A DNA stretch of 64,000 nt from Dyadobacter endophyticus (lineage in GTDB: Bacteria; Bacteroidota; Bacteroidia; Cytophagales; Spirosomataceae), in NCBI RefSeq assembly GCF_014641595.1, contig NZ_BMIA01000002.1, positions 1,674,001 through 1,738,000 of the forward strand, in the 5' to 3' direction. The notes under the pieces were generated by a model that was not told the DNA's origin, did not search any database, and saw nothing but the letters and a program-made list of their open reading frames with translations. Shown here piece after piece: positions 54,101-61,961 of the stretch. Positions within the stretch are counted from its first letter, which is position 1, and each line of letters begins with the position of its first letter. A program made the translations under genes and the position numbers.

Positions 54101-54949
54101 GAGCCATTGCAGGGGCAGCTTTTTGAAGCTTCCGAGCTCTTGGATGACAATCATCGGATATCCATCAAAATCAACCTATCCGATAATAAGCAAATATTCG
54201 ATTTCAGCGGCACATCGGGCGTTCATCCGAACAATCTCAATGCCAATATCTCCATTTTGTACAGTGCCATTTTGTACGTTCTGAGACTTTTAGTTGATCA
54301 GGAAATTCCTTTGAATGATGGCTTGATGCAGAATGTGGAGATCAAACTACCCGAAAACAGCTTCCTGCATCCTCATTTTTCCGACGATCCGCTGCATTGT
54401 CCGGCAGTTGTCGGCGGAAATACCGAGGTAAGCCAGCGACTCGTGGACACCTTATTAAAGGCATTCGGCATGGCGGCTTGCAGCCAGGGAACGATGAATA
54501 ACTTCCTCTTCGGCAACGAGCAGTTCGGCTATTACGAGACGATCGGCGGCGGCGTTGGCGCGGGAAATGGATTCAACGGACGCTCAGCAGTGCATCAGCA
54601 TATGACCAACACCCGCATCACCGATCCGGAACAGCTAGAAAGGAAATATCCGGTGCGTTTGCTGGAATTCGGCATTCGCCGCAATTCTGGTGGCGCGGGG
54701 CGCTGGCGTGGTGGTGACGGTATCGTTCGAAAGCTGGAATTTCTGGCGCCATTGCAGGTTACATTGCTTGGTCAGCACCGGCGGTATGCGCCTTATGGAA
54801 TGTCTGGTGGCGACGATGGGCTTTGCGGGCGTCATATACTTTTTTCAAATGGTTCAATGAATGAGTTGCCCGGGATTTGTAGTCTGAAAGTGAATGTGGG
54901 GGATGTTTTGACTATCGAGACTCCGGGAGGTGGAGCGTATGGTGTTTAA
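51194..54949 (+). CDS. 5-oxoprolinase, single-chain HyuA-HyuB fusion type
   Basis: A 1251-residue cytoplasmic enzyme that hydrolyses 5-oxo-L-proline to glutamate using ATP. The HyuA half (about 1-730) has WIDTGGTFTDCLAIDPAG, LGTTKGTNALLERKGAPTLL, the ATPase-fold FDMGGTSTDTALIDGQPEL and SAGASPGPACYGAGGPLTV. The HyuB half (about 740-1245) has ADEMGVQLQRTAFSVNVKER, VVITNHPRYGGSHLPDITLI and RNSGGAGRWRGGDGIVRKL. Fusion of both halves is typical of OplAH, rather than the PxpABC system. The start is a TTG at 51194: an in-frame TGA stands 16 bp upstream with no ATG between, and the next Met is far inside the domain. The transporter gene follows at 9 bp. Confidence 0.93.
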   Translation: MKNTITQNWQIWIDTGGTFTDCLAIDPAGYKTRIKVLSSSCLRGRITEKLSINTYRFEASWPYNGDLFKNYTFKFHGDNTISRVEKIDRQQHTITLADDLPFVRSTDFEITTGEEAPILAARLLTQTPLDQPLPPIAMRLGTTKGTNALLERKGAPTLLVVTKGFKDLLYIGNQQRPSLFQLNIPEPKLLYTKVLEVDERLDGNVIETLDLTDLESEQKLADYKSVAISLMHSYQNPDHENQVATWFRDNGTKYISASSALFPFSHYLRRTQTAVVNAYLDPILDQYLTNIHQALNGGRLQVMTSTGSLSEVSGFRAKDSLLSGPAGGMVAATNFARKLGFPKAITFDMGGTSTDTALIDGQPELKYITEIDGIEFHNPTLAIETVAAGGGSICWFDGFSLQVGPESAGASPGPACYGAGGPLTVTDVNLLLGKLETSKFSIPIAPEAAIARLEELQSAIRSRTGNLLSHQEILTGLESIANEKMADAIRKISVEKGINPNAFALVTFGGAGGLHACQLAELLDMDTVLLPYDGGLFSAAGIGEALISTIVSKQILLPWVKTAAHVDEWREVLEKQAAGILQDQGIDTFETVFCHVYLRFAGQENTIEIPHDGNATLAAFEDTYRSQFGYFPANAVIELESVKLKVQEKNPQSGVVSIIRTGQKAQAFAHSKPFLTGVGFSETALFEWDNLRPGDQLEGPSIILNNTSTTYLPEGWTLVIQPGQDAIAWTTRAAPTSAGRQSEEVALQLFTNRFKAIADEMGVQLQRTAFSVNVKERLDFSCALLDASGELLVNAQHIPVHLGSMGICGRLVREAIVIGPGDVVITNHPRYGGSHLPDITLIAGVFTGDGTCVGYVINRAHHAEVGGKTPGSMPPDATCLAEEGVVIVPQYLVKAGAFQWEALHDLFTGGPYPTRSFLSNEADIIAALSALKKGSTQLLKLVENHGLETVQKYMGMLKQTAVSQLRKALEPLQGQLFEASELLDDNHRISIKINLSDNKQIFDFSGTSGVHPNNLNANISILYSAILYVLRLLVDQEIPLNDGLMQNVEIKLPENSFLHPHFSDDPLHCPAVVGGNTEVSQRLVDTLLKAFGMAACSQGTMNNFLFGNEQFGYYETIGGGVGAGNGFNGRSAVHQHMTNTRITDPEQLERKYPVRLLEFGIRRNSGGAGRWRGGDGIVRKLEFLAPLQVTLLGQHRRYAPYGMSGGDDGLCGRHILFSNGSMNELPGICSLKVNVGDVLTIETPGGGAYGV

Positions 54950-54958
54950 AATTTAACT

Positions 54959-56116
54959 ATGTCAAAAAACAAAAACGTCCTCCTGGGCGCCGCATTCCTC
55001 ATGGCTACGTCGGCGGTAGGCCCCGGCTTCCTGACGCAAACGACCGTCTTCACCGAAAAGCTGGCGACCAGTTTCGGATTTATCATTCTGATATCGGTAC
55101 TGATCGACCTCGCCGTCCAGTTCAACATCTGGCAGATCATCACCGTATCCGGCAAACGTGCCCAGGACCTGGCCAACGACCTGCTTCCAGGTCTCGGCTA
55201 TCTTCTCGCATTTCTCATCGTGGCTGGCGGGCTGGCCTTTAACATCGGAAATGTGGCCGGCGCAGGCCTAGGTATCCAAGCCATGACCGGCGTATCTGTT
55301 GAAACGGGCGCAATCCTAAGCGCTGCAATGGCCATCGCGATCTTCCTTTTCAAAGAAGCCGGCAAAGTCATGGACACTTTCGCAAAAATCCTCGGCTTCC
55401 TGATGATCGCCCTCATTCTCTACGTCGCATTCACCTCGCACCCGCCAATGGGCAGCGCGATCCAGCACACCTTTTTCCCCGAAAAATTCGATCCTATTGC
55501 AACGCTCACGCTCGTAGGCGGGACTGTGGGCGGTTACATCTCCTTCGCAGGCGCGCACCGCCTGCTCGACGCGGGCGTGCGGGGTGAGCGTGCATTGAAG
55601 GAAGTGAATCGCGGCGCGTCTACCGGTATTCTGATCACGGCATTGATCCGCTACCTGCTGTTTCTGGCCACGCTCGGAATTATTCTCACCGGTGTAGCCA
55701 TTAATCCCGAAAACCCTGCCGCGTCGGTATTTGAAAATGCCGCGGGCACATTTGGCAAGCAGCTTTTCGGACTGATGATCTGGTCGGCTGCCATTACTTC
55801 GGTGGTGGGAGCAGCTTACACTTCCATTTCGTTTCTGAGGTCGTTTCATCCTTTTGTTGAAACAAATCAATCTTATATCACCATCGTTTTCATATTCATC
55901 TCCACCATCATTTTCCTGCTGGTTGGCCGTCCGGTGAAAGTGCTCGTTTTCGTAGGCACGTTGAATGGTTTCGTGTTGCCCATAGCCCTCGCCATCCTGC
56001 TGGTAGCAAGCCGGAAACAGCGGTTGATGGGCAGTTATAAACATTCGCCGTTGCTTCAAATCGCCGGCTGGGCGGTGGTACTGATCCTGCTCGCGATGGG
56101 TTTCAATGTATTTTAA
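54959..56116 (+). CDS. NRAMP-related membrane transporter lacking the metal-binding motif
   Basis: A 385-residue inner-membrane protein with about eleven transmembrane helices. The opening LLGAAFLMATSAVGPGFLTQ aligns with NRAMP helix 1, but the metal motif DPGN that follows in true metal transporters is absent (TTVFTEKLATSFGF). In helix 6 the MPHN motif is also missing (GGYISFAGAHRLLDAG). Such NRAMP relatives, for example Bacillus YcsG, occur beside 5-oxoprolinase genes. Being 9 bp behind the oplAH-type gene, it is likely the 5-oxoproline or related substrate importer; this is inference. Confidence 0.75.
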   Translation: MSKNKNVLLGAAFLMATSAVGPGFLTQTTVFTEKLATSFGFIILISVLIDLAVQFNIWQIITVSGKRAQDLANDLLPGLGYLLAFLIVAGGLAFNIGNVAGAGLGIQAMTGVSVETGAILSAAMAIAIFLFKEAGKVMDTFAKILGFLMIALILYVAFTSHPPMGSAIQHTFFPEKFDPIATLTLVGGTVGGYISFAGAHRLLDAGVRGERALKEVNRGASTGILITALIRYLLFLATLGIILTGVAINPENPAASVFENAAGTFGKQLFGLMIWSAAITSVVGAAYTSISFLRSFHPFVETNQSYITIVFIFISTIIFLLVGRPVKVLVFVGTLNGFVLPIALAILLVASRKQRLMGSYKHSPLLQIAGWAVVLILLAMGFNVF

Positions 56117-56126
56117 ATTAATAACC

Positions 56127-57698
56127 ATGAAAAGATTCGTACTCACTACCCTTTCAATACTTATCGCCGTTGTTAGCCAAGCTCAGAAACCGAAAGAACT
56201 GGTTATTAAAATAGACGTCCAAAACAAAGCCCAAAAGATCGACAACTTCGGTGCCGCCGGAGCCTGGTTTACGGAAGGTATTGCCCAAAACTGGCCTGCC
56301 CAAAACCGCGAGCAAATGGCCGAATGGCTTTTCAGTAAAGAACTCCACGCCAGCGGCAATCCAAAGGGTATCGGCCTTTCCGCCTGGCGTTTCAACATCG
56401 GCGGCGGCACAGCCGAGCAGGGCGACAGCAGCGGCATTACCGACTTCCGCAAACGCGTCGAATGCTTCCTCCGCCCTGATGGTACCTACGACTGGTCGAA
56501 GCAAGCCGGATACGTATGGTTTACCAAAAAAGCAAAAGAATACGGAGTCGAAAACCTGATCGCTTTCTCCAATACGCCGCCGGTTCAGTTTACAAGGAAT
56601 GGTTTGGGCTATAAAACAACGAAAGATTATATCTCAAACCTCAAACCAGAACATTATGGCCACTATGCGGGCTTCCTTGCGACGGTTTTGAAGCATTTCG
56701 ACGACGAAGGCCTGCACTTCAAATACATCAGTCCCGTGAACGAACCGCAATGGGACTGGTCGCACGCTCCCGGCCAGGGCGCCAAGCAGGAAGGCAGCCC
56801 ATGGCGCAACGACGAAATCGCCCGCGTAACCCGCACCCTCGACAGCGCATTGACCGCCACCGGCTCGGCCTCCAAAATCCTCCTTACGGAAGCCGCCCAA
56901 CTCGATTACCTTTATGCGAAGGGCGGTAACGCTGCACAACAAACGCAGGCGTTCTTCAATCCTGGCAGCAAGCTCGCCTTCAAAAACCTGAAACACCTTC
57001 CATCTCTCATCGGTGGGCACAGCTACTTCACCGACAAAGGCGACAGCTCCCGCATCGCCATCCGCCGCCACGTGGCCGACACTACCGCCAAATATGGTGT
57101 CACGTTCTGGCAAACCGAGTACTCTATGCTCGCCGACGGCTACCGCGAAGGCAAAACCGGCCGCATCCCCGCCATCGACTGCGCCCTGTTCCTTTCCAAA
57201 GTGATCCACGACGACCTGGTATACGGAAATGCCGCCGCCTGGCAGCTCTGGAACAGCTGGGAGCCCGGCAGCCCCGATTTCGATACCCGGTATTACCTTA
57301 TTGCTTTGAAACCTGCAAATAAGGAGTACACAGACGGCACCATTACCGCCACTAAAAATCTGTGGGCAATGGGTCATTACAGCCGTTTTATCCGTCCTGG
57401 GATGCACCGGCTGCATATCAAGCGCCAGGACGAGCTGAGCAATGAGCAAATTGCCCAGGATTTGATGGTTTCGGCTTATGCCAACGAGAAGCAGATGGTG
57501 CTGGTCGCTATTAATTACGGGAATGAGGAGCGGGTTTTACAGCCGGAAATTAATGGGTTTCGAGTGAAAGGCGGAGCGGATGTTTACTTGACTAGTGGTG
57601 AGGAGGGGGTTGATATGAAGCCATCGAAGGATGAGAGCTTGAATGATGGGGTGAAGATTCCGGGGCGGGCGATTGTTACCGTGGTGGTAAATAAATAG
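56127..57698 (+). CDS. Secreted GH30-family glycoside hydrolase
   Basis: A 523-residue protein with a signal peptide (FVLTTLSILIAVVSQAQ). The GH30 opening is IDNFGAAGAWFTEGI, and SAWRFNIGGGTAEQGDSSG follows. The acid/base Glu is in YISPVNEPQWDWS; the nucleophile Glu is expected in TFWQTEYSMLADGYREG. A beta-sandwich tail (about 430-523) is normal for GH30. It looks like the endo-beta-1,6-galactanase or beta-1,6-glucanase branch. The ATG at 56127 gives the signal peptide; an in-frame ATG at 56106 would overlap the transporter gene. It may be the third gene of the oxoprolinase transcript, though its function does not obviously connect. Confidence 0.85.
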   Translation: MKRFVLTTLSILIAVVSQAQKPKELVIKIDVQNKAQKIDNFGAAGAWFTEGIAQNWPAQNREQMAEWLFSKELHASGNPKGIGLSAWRFNIGGGTAEQGDSSGITDFRKRVECFLRPDGTYDWSKQAGYVWFTKKAKEYGVENLIAFSNTPPVQFTRNGLGYKTTKDYISNLKPEHYGHYAGFLATVLKHFDDEGLHFKYISPVNEPQWDWSHAPGQGAKQEGSPWRNDEIARVTRTLDSALTATGSASKILLTEAAQLDYLYAKGGNAAQQTQAFFNPGSKLAFKNLKHLPSLIGGHSYFTDKGDSSRIAIRRHVADTTAKYGVTFWQTEYSMLADGYREGKTGRIPAIDCALFLSKVIHDDLVYGNAAAWQLWNSWEPGSPDFDTRYYLIALKPANKEYTDGTITATKNLWAMGHYSRFIRPGMHRLHIKRQDELSNEQIAQDLMVSAYANEKQMVLVAINYGNEERVLQPEINGFRVKGGADVYLTSGEEGVDMKPSKDESLNDGVKIPGRAIVTVVVNK

Positions 57699-57723
57699 TT
57701 TAAATTTCTAAAAAAAGACATTA

Positions 57724-57748
57724 CTTCCTGTTTTCTATAAACAGGAAG
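57724..57748. repeat. Perfect 10-bp stem-loop
   Basis: CTTCCTGTTT - TCTAT - AAACAGGAAG, 26 bp after the GH30 stop. On the minus strand a T-run follows 7 bases later. It could end readthrough transcription from the protease side. Confidence 0.7.
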
Positions 57749-57835
57749 CCGCTCTGTGGCATTGGCCAAAATACTTGAACATCTACTGACCCATACCCAC
57801 AGAGTGTTTACCTGTTTGTAGCCGAAAAGCCAAAC

Positions 57836-57875
57836 AAAAAGAGAGGAACAGCGTATGCGCGCCATTCCCCTCTTA
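57836..57875 (-). terminator. Intrinsic terminator of the S8 lipoprotease
   Basis: On the minus strand AAGAGGGGAA pairs with TTCCTCTCTT (one wobble) and TTTTTG follows. It begins 16 bp after the protease stop. Confidence 0.82.
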
Positions 57876-57890
57876 AAAAAAAACATCAAT

Positions 57891-59291
57891 CTACTTGCTC
57901 AAAGCCGCATTTACATCCAACCGGCCACCAGTAACCGTCTTACCAGCCAATGAAGGCGTCGGTACGGCGCTGGACAGAATGGCGTTGCGGATCTGCGCGA
58001 CGGACGCGCCCGGATGTGTGGATGCATACAAGGCCACGGCGCCCGAAACGTGCGGAGTGGCCATAGAGGTGCCGTTGTAAGACGAATAAGAGTTGTAAGC
58101 CGTTGTCGAGTTGATCGCCACGCCCGGCGCGCCGATGTCTACGGTAGTCGCACCATACTGCGAGAAGCTTGCCAGGGCACCATTCTTATCTATCGCCGCA
58201 ACCGAAATCACATTGGGAAGATTGTAATTGGCGGGATAGCTCGCGGTAACGTCGTTGTTGGTCCCGGCGTTGCCGGCAGCGGCAATAAACATGATTCCTG
58301 CATTGTTGGCGCGGGCGATGGCATCGTAAAGTGCTTGCGAATATCCTCCGCCGCCCCAGGAGTTGTTACTGGCCACGATATTGATCCCGCGGTTTTTCAG
58401 GGTAGTGAGATAGTCGACAGCCTTTACTGCATTCGCCGTTGTTCCACCGCGACGGCCGAGAAACTTCGCGGAAATGAGCCGGATGCTCCAGTTTACACCA
58501 ACAACCCCTTGCCCATTCGCTTTTCCGCCAATGGTGCCCGACACGTGGGTCCCGTGGTCGTCGAGCGAGCCTTTGGTCCCGCCGTCGTAGATGGATGCAT
58601 CGTTATTGGCAAAATCCCATCCATTGGTATCATCTGTAAGGCCATTCCCATCGTTATCGACACCGTCTGTGGGATCGGCAGGATTAACCCAAACCTGACC
58701 TGCGAGATCGGGGTGCGTGAGCTGAATGCCCTCGTCGATCACACCGACGCAAACCGAAGCGAGGCCGGTTTTACCGGCCGCCCAGGCCGCCGCCGCATTA
58801 CTCCCGTAAGTGCTCGCCGGGCTCGTTGCAGGGCCGTACATTCCCCAGAGTGACCCGTTTGTGAAATAGGTGTCCGTCGAAATGGCGGTATGATAATACA
58901 CATAATTGGGCTCCGCAAATTCGACGCCCTCAGCTCCTTTGAGCTCCGCGATGGCCTCCAACACATTTTTATTAACCTTCAAAAGCGCCAACCCCTCTTT
59001 CTTACCCGCTCGCTCCATCGCTTTTGTCAGGATTTTCTCTACGGGTTGCCCCTTCACTTTGTCGAAAGCCTTTTGCTTTGCAGCAGCCGACACGCCTTCT
59101 TTAAACTGGATCAGCAATTCTCCATCCACAAATTCACTTTCACCACTTGTCCGCAACGAGCTACCGGAAGGCTCCGAAGTTGCTGTTGACTGGTTTTCGA
59201 CGGAATTTTCCTGACATCCTGCGATTGTAAAAGAGATGATCACAGCAGCAATCATCGTCTTAGATGTCAAGAAGTTGTACATACTTTTCAT
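57891..59291 (-). CDS. Subtilisin-like (S8) serine protease, lipoprotein
   Basis: A 466-residue lipoprotein (signal MIAAVIISFTIAGCQE). A fervidolysin-like propeptide (about 55-130; GELLIQFKEGVSAAAKQKA, AEPNYVYYH) precedes the catalytic domain (about 150-460). The Asp is in VCVGVIDEGIQLTHPDLAG, the His in DDHGTHVSGTIGGKANGQG, the Asn in FIAAAGNAGTNND, and the Ser in YNGTSMATPHVSGAVAL. VIDEG in place of the common VIDTG keeps the catalytic Asp. It likely processes peptides at the cell envelope. It is a single gene, divergent from the ArsR gene, with its own terminator. Confidence 0.93.
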   Translation of the reverse strand: MKSMYNFLTSKTMIAAVIISFTIAGCQENSVENQSTATSEPSGSSLRTSGESEFVDGELLIQFKEGVSAAAKQKAFDKVKGQPVEKILTKAMERAGKKEGLALLKVNKNVLEAIAELKGAEGVEFAEPNYVYYHTAISTDTYFTNGSLWGMYGPATSPASTYGSNAAAAWAAGKTGLASVCVGVIDEGIQLTHPDLAGQVWVNPADPTDGVDNDGNGLTDDTNGWDFANNDASIYDGGTKGSLDDHGTHVSGTIGGKANGQGVVGVNWSIRLISAKFLGRRGGTTANAVKAVDYLTTLKNRGINIVASNNSWGGGGYSQALYDAIARANNAGIMFIAAAGNAGTNNDVTASYPANYNLPNVISVAAIDKNGALASFSQYGATTVDIGAPGVAINSTTAYNSYSSYNGTSMATPHVSGAVALYASTHPGASVAQIRNAILSSAVPTPSLAGKTVTGGRLDVNAALSK

Positions 59292-59390
59292 AGATCAGAT
59301 TTTTAAGGTGCGATTATGATCTAATGTGCAGAAAAATTACTTTACGGTAAAGAGTTCTGTGCAAACGGGTCAAAATAAATTATAAAAAAT

Positions 59391-59439
59391 TTGCGCAACC
59401 CAAAAGTTGCATTTATATTTGCAACCATCAAGTTGCATA
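59391..59439 (+). promoter_or_regulatory. Promoter and repeated operator words of the ArsR-type gene
   Basis: A TTG (59391-59393) and TATATTTG (59414-59421), 20 bp apart, match the Bacteroidota -33/-7 promoter. Through and beyond it runs a set of half-sites: GCGCAAC, GTTGCAT, GCAAC and GTTGCAT (59393-59437), giving dyads around the -7 box. This suits autorepression by the ArsR protein. Confidence 0.65.
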
Positions 59440-59451
59440 TTTCGATCGTGT

Positions 59452-59778
59452 ATGAAAGGAGATATTTTTCAAGCTATTGCGGATCCGACGAGGAGGGCCA
59501 TTCTCGTTCTGATCGCGACGCAATCTATGACGCCCAACGCTCTGGCAGAACATTTTGATACTTCCAGGCAGGCGGTTTCGAAGCACATCAAGGTACTCGC
59601 CGATTGCGAGCTGCTCACGCAGAATAAGGTCGGGAGGGAGATCCATTATTATTTCAATCCAGCTAAAATGAAAGAGTTCGACCACTGGTTGACACAGTTC
59701 AAAAAACACTGGGAAGACCGTTTTAATCAATTAGATCAACTTTTAATCAACCTAAATTCCGATTCAGATGAAAACTAG
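59452..59778 (+). CDS. ArsR-family transcriptional regulator
   Basis: A 108-residue winged-helix repressor: IFQAIADPTRRAILVLIATQ, the recognition helix region LAEHFDTSRQAVSKHIKVLA, and wing NKVGREIHYYF. It lacks the paired metal-binding cysteines of metal-sensing ArsR proteins and belongs to the type that is fused to or paired with AHSA1/SRPBCC genes. ATG 59452 matches the usual MKGDIFQAIADPTRR start; a TTG at 59407 lies inside the promoter. It overlaps the next gene by 11 bp, so the two are translationally coupled. Confidence 0.92.
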   Translation: MKGDIFQAIADPTRRAILVLIATQSMTPNALAEHFDTSRQAVSKHIKVLADCELLTQNKVGREIHYYFNPAKMKEFDHWLTQFKKHWEDRFNQLDQLLINLNSDSDEN

Positions 59779-60262
59779 CTTGGTAATGAATTTTTCGGTA
59801 GACAAGGAAAACAATCGTATCAATGTAGAACGCGAATTTGCCGCTCCGGTTGCAAAAGTATGGGCAGCCTGGACACAAAGCGAGTTGCTCGACCAATGGT
59901 GGGCGCCGCGTCCATGGAAGGCCCGGACCAAATCAATGGATTTCCGCGAGGGCGGCAGCTGGCTTTACGCAATGGTAGGTCCCGAGGGCGAAGAACATTG
60001 GGCGAAACTCGATTACAAGACGATCAATCCGCAGAAAAGCTTTTCGGGTATCGATGCGTTCTGCGACGAGAACGGAAAACTTAACGAGGAGTTCGCCCGG
60101 TCTACCTGGACGAATACTTTCACCGAAACCGATGGTAGCACCACCGTTTCCGTGGTGATTCAATACGATAAATATGAAGACATCGAGCAAATCATGCAGA
60201 TGGGCTTCAAAGAAGGCTTCACGATGGCGCTGGGTAATCTGGACGAGCTATTGGAAAAGTAG
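59768..60262 (+). CDS. SRPBCC/AHSA1-domain protein
   Basis: A 164-residue cytoplasmic protein with a Bet v1-like hydrophobic-ligand fold. Key blocks are VEREFAAPVAKVWAAWTQSE, LLDQWWAPRPWKARTKSMDF, REGGSWLYAMVGPEGEEHW and the end GFKEGFTMALGNLDELL. These pairs of ArsR and AHSA1 genes are widespread; the ligand is unknown and the AHSA1 protein may capture a small hydrophobic compound. It is the second gene of the ArsR transcript. Confidence 0.92.
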   Translation: MKTSLVMNFSVDKENNRINVEREFAAPVAKVWAAWTQSELLDQWWAPRPWKARTKSMDFREGGSWLYAMVGPEGEEHWAKLDYKTINPQKSFSGIDAFCDENGKLNEEFARSTWTNTFTETDGSTTVSVVIQYDKYEDIEQIMQMGFKEGFTMALGNLDELLEK

Positions 60263-60288
60263 TCAGTTCACTTCATCAACAAACAAAT

Positions 60289-60318
60289 GTGCCCTAAACG
60301 GCTATCCGCTTAGGGCAC
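60289..60318. terminator. Hairpin between convergent AHSA1 and permease genes
   Basis: Arms GTGCCCTAAACGG and CCGCTTAGGGCAC (one mismatch in 13) around CTAT. On the minus strand it is followed by ATTTGTTTG; on the plus strand the U-tract is poor. It probably ends the permease transcript. Confidence 0.72.
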
Positions 60319-60337
60319 TATCTATTCTATGTGGTCT

Positions 60338-61756
60338 TTATTCAGCGGCCGCAACGTCCTTCCGTGCCACCATGTAATAAACCGGTATCCCCAGCAGTAC
60401 AATGATTAGCCCCGGCCAGGTATATTCTGGTTTGTAAATAATGAGCAGCACGCAGAATGCGATACCCATGATAATGTAAATGATAGGCAAAAACGGATAG
60501 CCGAATGCCTTGTACGGCCTTGGCGCGTCGGGACGCTTTTTACGGAGAATGAATATCCCGATAATCGTGAGCATATAGAACACCACTACTACGAAGGAGA
60601 TCATATCCAGCAAATTACCATACTTACCGCTCAACGCCCACAATGAGGCGATCACGCATTGCAGCCAAAGGCCGATTTCCGGCACGGCATTCTTGTTCAA
60701 TTGCCCTACTTTTTTGAAAAACAGGCCGTCCTTGGCCATCGAATAATATACCCGTGCGCCAGACATGATCAGTCCGTTGTCGCAACCGAACGTGGAAATC
60801 ATGATCATCACAGCGATAACGATCGTGCCGGCATTGCCGAAGATAACGTGCGAAGCGGCTACGGCTACGCGGTCTTTGTCGGCTGCCGCGATTTCCTGCA
60901 AGGAGAGCACGCCCGTGTACATCACATTCGTGAGCACGTAAATGACTGTTACGATAATGGTCCCTAACGCGAGGCTGAGCCCAATGTTACGCTGCGGGTT
61001 CTTGATTTCCCCCGCAATGAATGTCACATTATTCCAGGAATCGCTGCTGAAAATGGAACCTACCATCGAGGCAGCAATGGCCCCGAATGCAGCGATAGTG
61101 GTGTAAGACTCTATGCTGCCATCCGGACTTAGCTTGTGCAGATCCCACATCCCCTCGCCCCAGTTGGCGGCCCATATTTCGGGTTTCATGAAAATCAATC
61201 CGAAAACGATGAGGCCTAGAAGGCTTAGAAGCTTGGTTAATGTGAATGTGGTTTGAATTATTTTGCCGCTGTTCACACCACGTGTATTCGTAAACGTCAG
61301 CACAACGATGACGACGATGGCCAGTAGCTGAGCGGGACTTATTTTAAGAAAACCAAGGTCCAATGCGACGAGGTCTTCACTGAATTGCGGGATCAGATAG
61401 GCCGTAAACTTGGCAAATGCCACCGCTACTGCAGCGATAGTGGCGGTTTGGATGACCGTAAAAAAGCTCCAACCGTACAGGAAACCGATCAGGGGATTAT
61501 ATGCTTCTTTGAGATAGATATACTGACCACCAGCCTTGGGAAACATGGCGCTGAGCTCGCCGTAGCTTAATGCGGCCGTGAGCGTCATGAAACCGGTGAT
61601 GAGCCACACGAACATCAGCCAGCCCACACTTCCGGTATTGCGCATGATGTCGGCGCTGACAATAAAAATGCCCGATCCGATCATACTGCCGGCTACGAGC
61701 ATGGTGGCGTCAACAAGACCTAGTGAGGGCTTGAAAGAGGTGTTTTCTTGTGGCAT
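60338..61756 (-). CDS. APC-family amino acid permease
   Basis: A 472-residue inner-membrane transporter with about twelve helices. The family start is LGLVDATMLVAGSMIGSGIF, and the second block is ALSYGELSAMFPKAGGQYIY followed by LKEAYNPLIGFLYGWSFF. The conserved substrate region of helix 6 is TYTTIAAFGAIAASM-like (ESYTTIAAFGAIAASMVGS). It resembles the LAT-type (SLC7) branch. It follows the hydroxyproline-type genes on the same strand and may import a cyclic or D-amino acid, but a 205-bp gap with a tandem repeat separates them. Confidence 0.9.
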   Translation of the reverse strand: MPQENTSFKPSLGLVDATMLVAGSMIGSGIFIVSADIMRNTGSVGWLMFVWLITGFMTLTAALSYGELSAMFPKAGGQYIYLKEAYNPLIGFLYGWSFFTVIQTATIAAVAVAFAKFTAYLIPQFSEDLVALDLGFLKISPAQLLAIVVIVVLTFTNTRGVNSGKIIQTTFTLTKLLSLLGLIVFGLIFMKPEIWAANWGEGMWDLHKLSPDGSIESYTTIAAFGAIAASMVGSIFSSDSWNNVTFIAGEIKNPQRNIGLSLALGTIIVTVIYVLTNVMYTGVLSLQEIAAADKDRVAVAASHVIFGNAGTIVIAVMIMISTFGCDNGLIMSGARVYYSMAKDGLFFKKVGQLNKNAVPEIGLWLQCVIASLWALSGKYGNLLDMISFVVVVFYMLTIIGIFILRKKRPDAPRPYKAFGYPFLPIIYIIMGIAFCVLLIIYKPEYTWPGLIIVLLGIPVYYMVARKDVAAAE

Positions 61757-61879
61757 AAAGGGTAATAGGTTATTAGGTCAGGTTTTAAACTGTGTAAACT
61801 ACGAAGTATTTGGACTACTCACAATATCCCCGCCCCGCCACTCGCTAAAATGGCCCTTTTAACTGCCGCTTCGCCGCCG

Positions 61880-61949
61880 CTTAGGCAGCCCCACTTAGGC
61901 AGCCCCACTTAGGCAGCCCCACTTAGGCAGCCCCACTTAGGCAGCCCCG
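61880..61949. repeat. Tandem repeat, five copies of a 14-bp unit
   Basis: The unit CTTAGGCAGCCCCA is repeated head to tail at 61880, 61894, 61908, 61922 and 61936, identical except for the last base of the fifth copy (G). It lies between the oxidase stop (61962) and the permease start (61756). Fourteen is not a multiple of three and no gene crosses it. Confidence 0.97.
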
Positions 61950-61961
61950 CCCGGACCGCAC

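Noticed and set aside
57584..57889. Possible 101-residue minus-strand gene between GH30 and the protease
   Set aside because: It crosses two hairpins, one of them a terminator, and overlaps the end of the GH30 gene.
61880..61949. CRISPR array
   Set aside because: The 14-bp units are directly adjacent with no spacers, and no cas genes are present.
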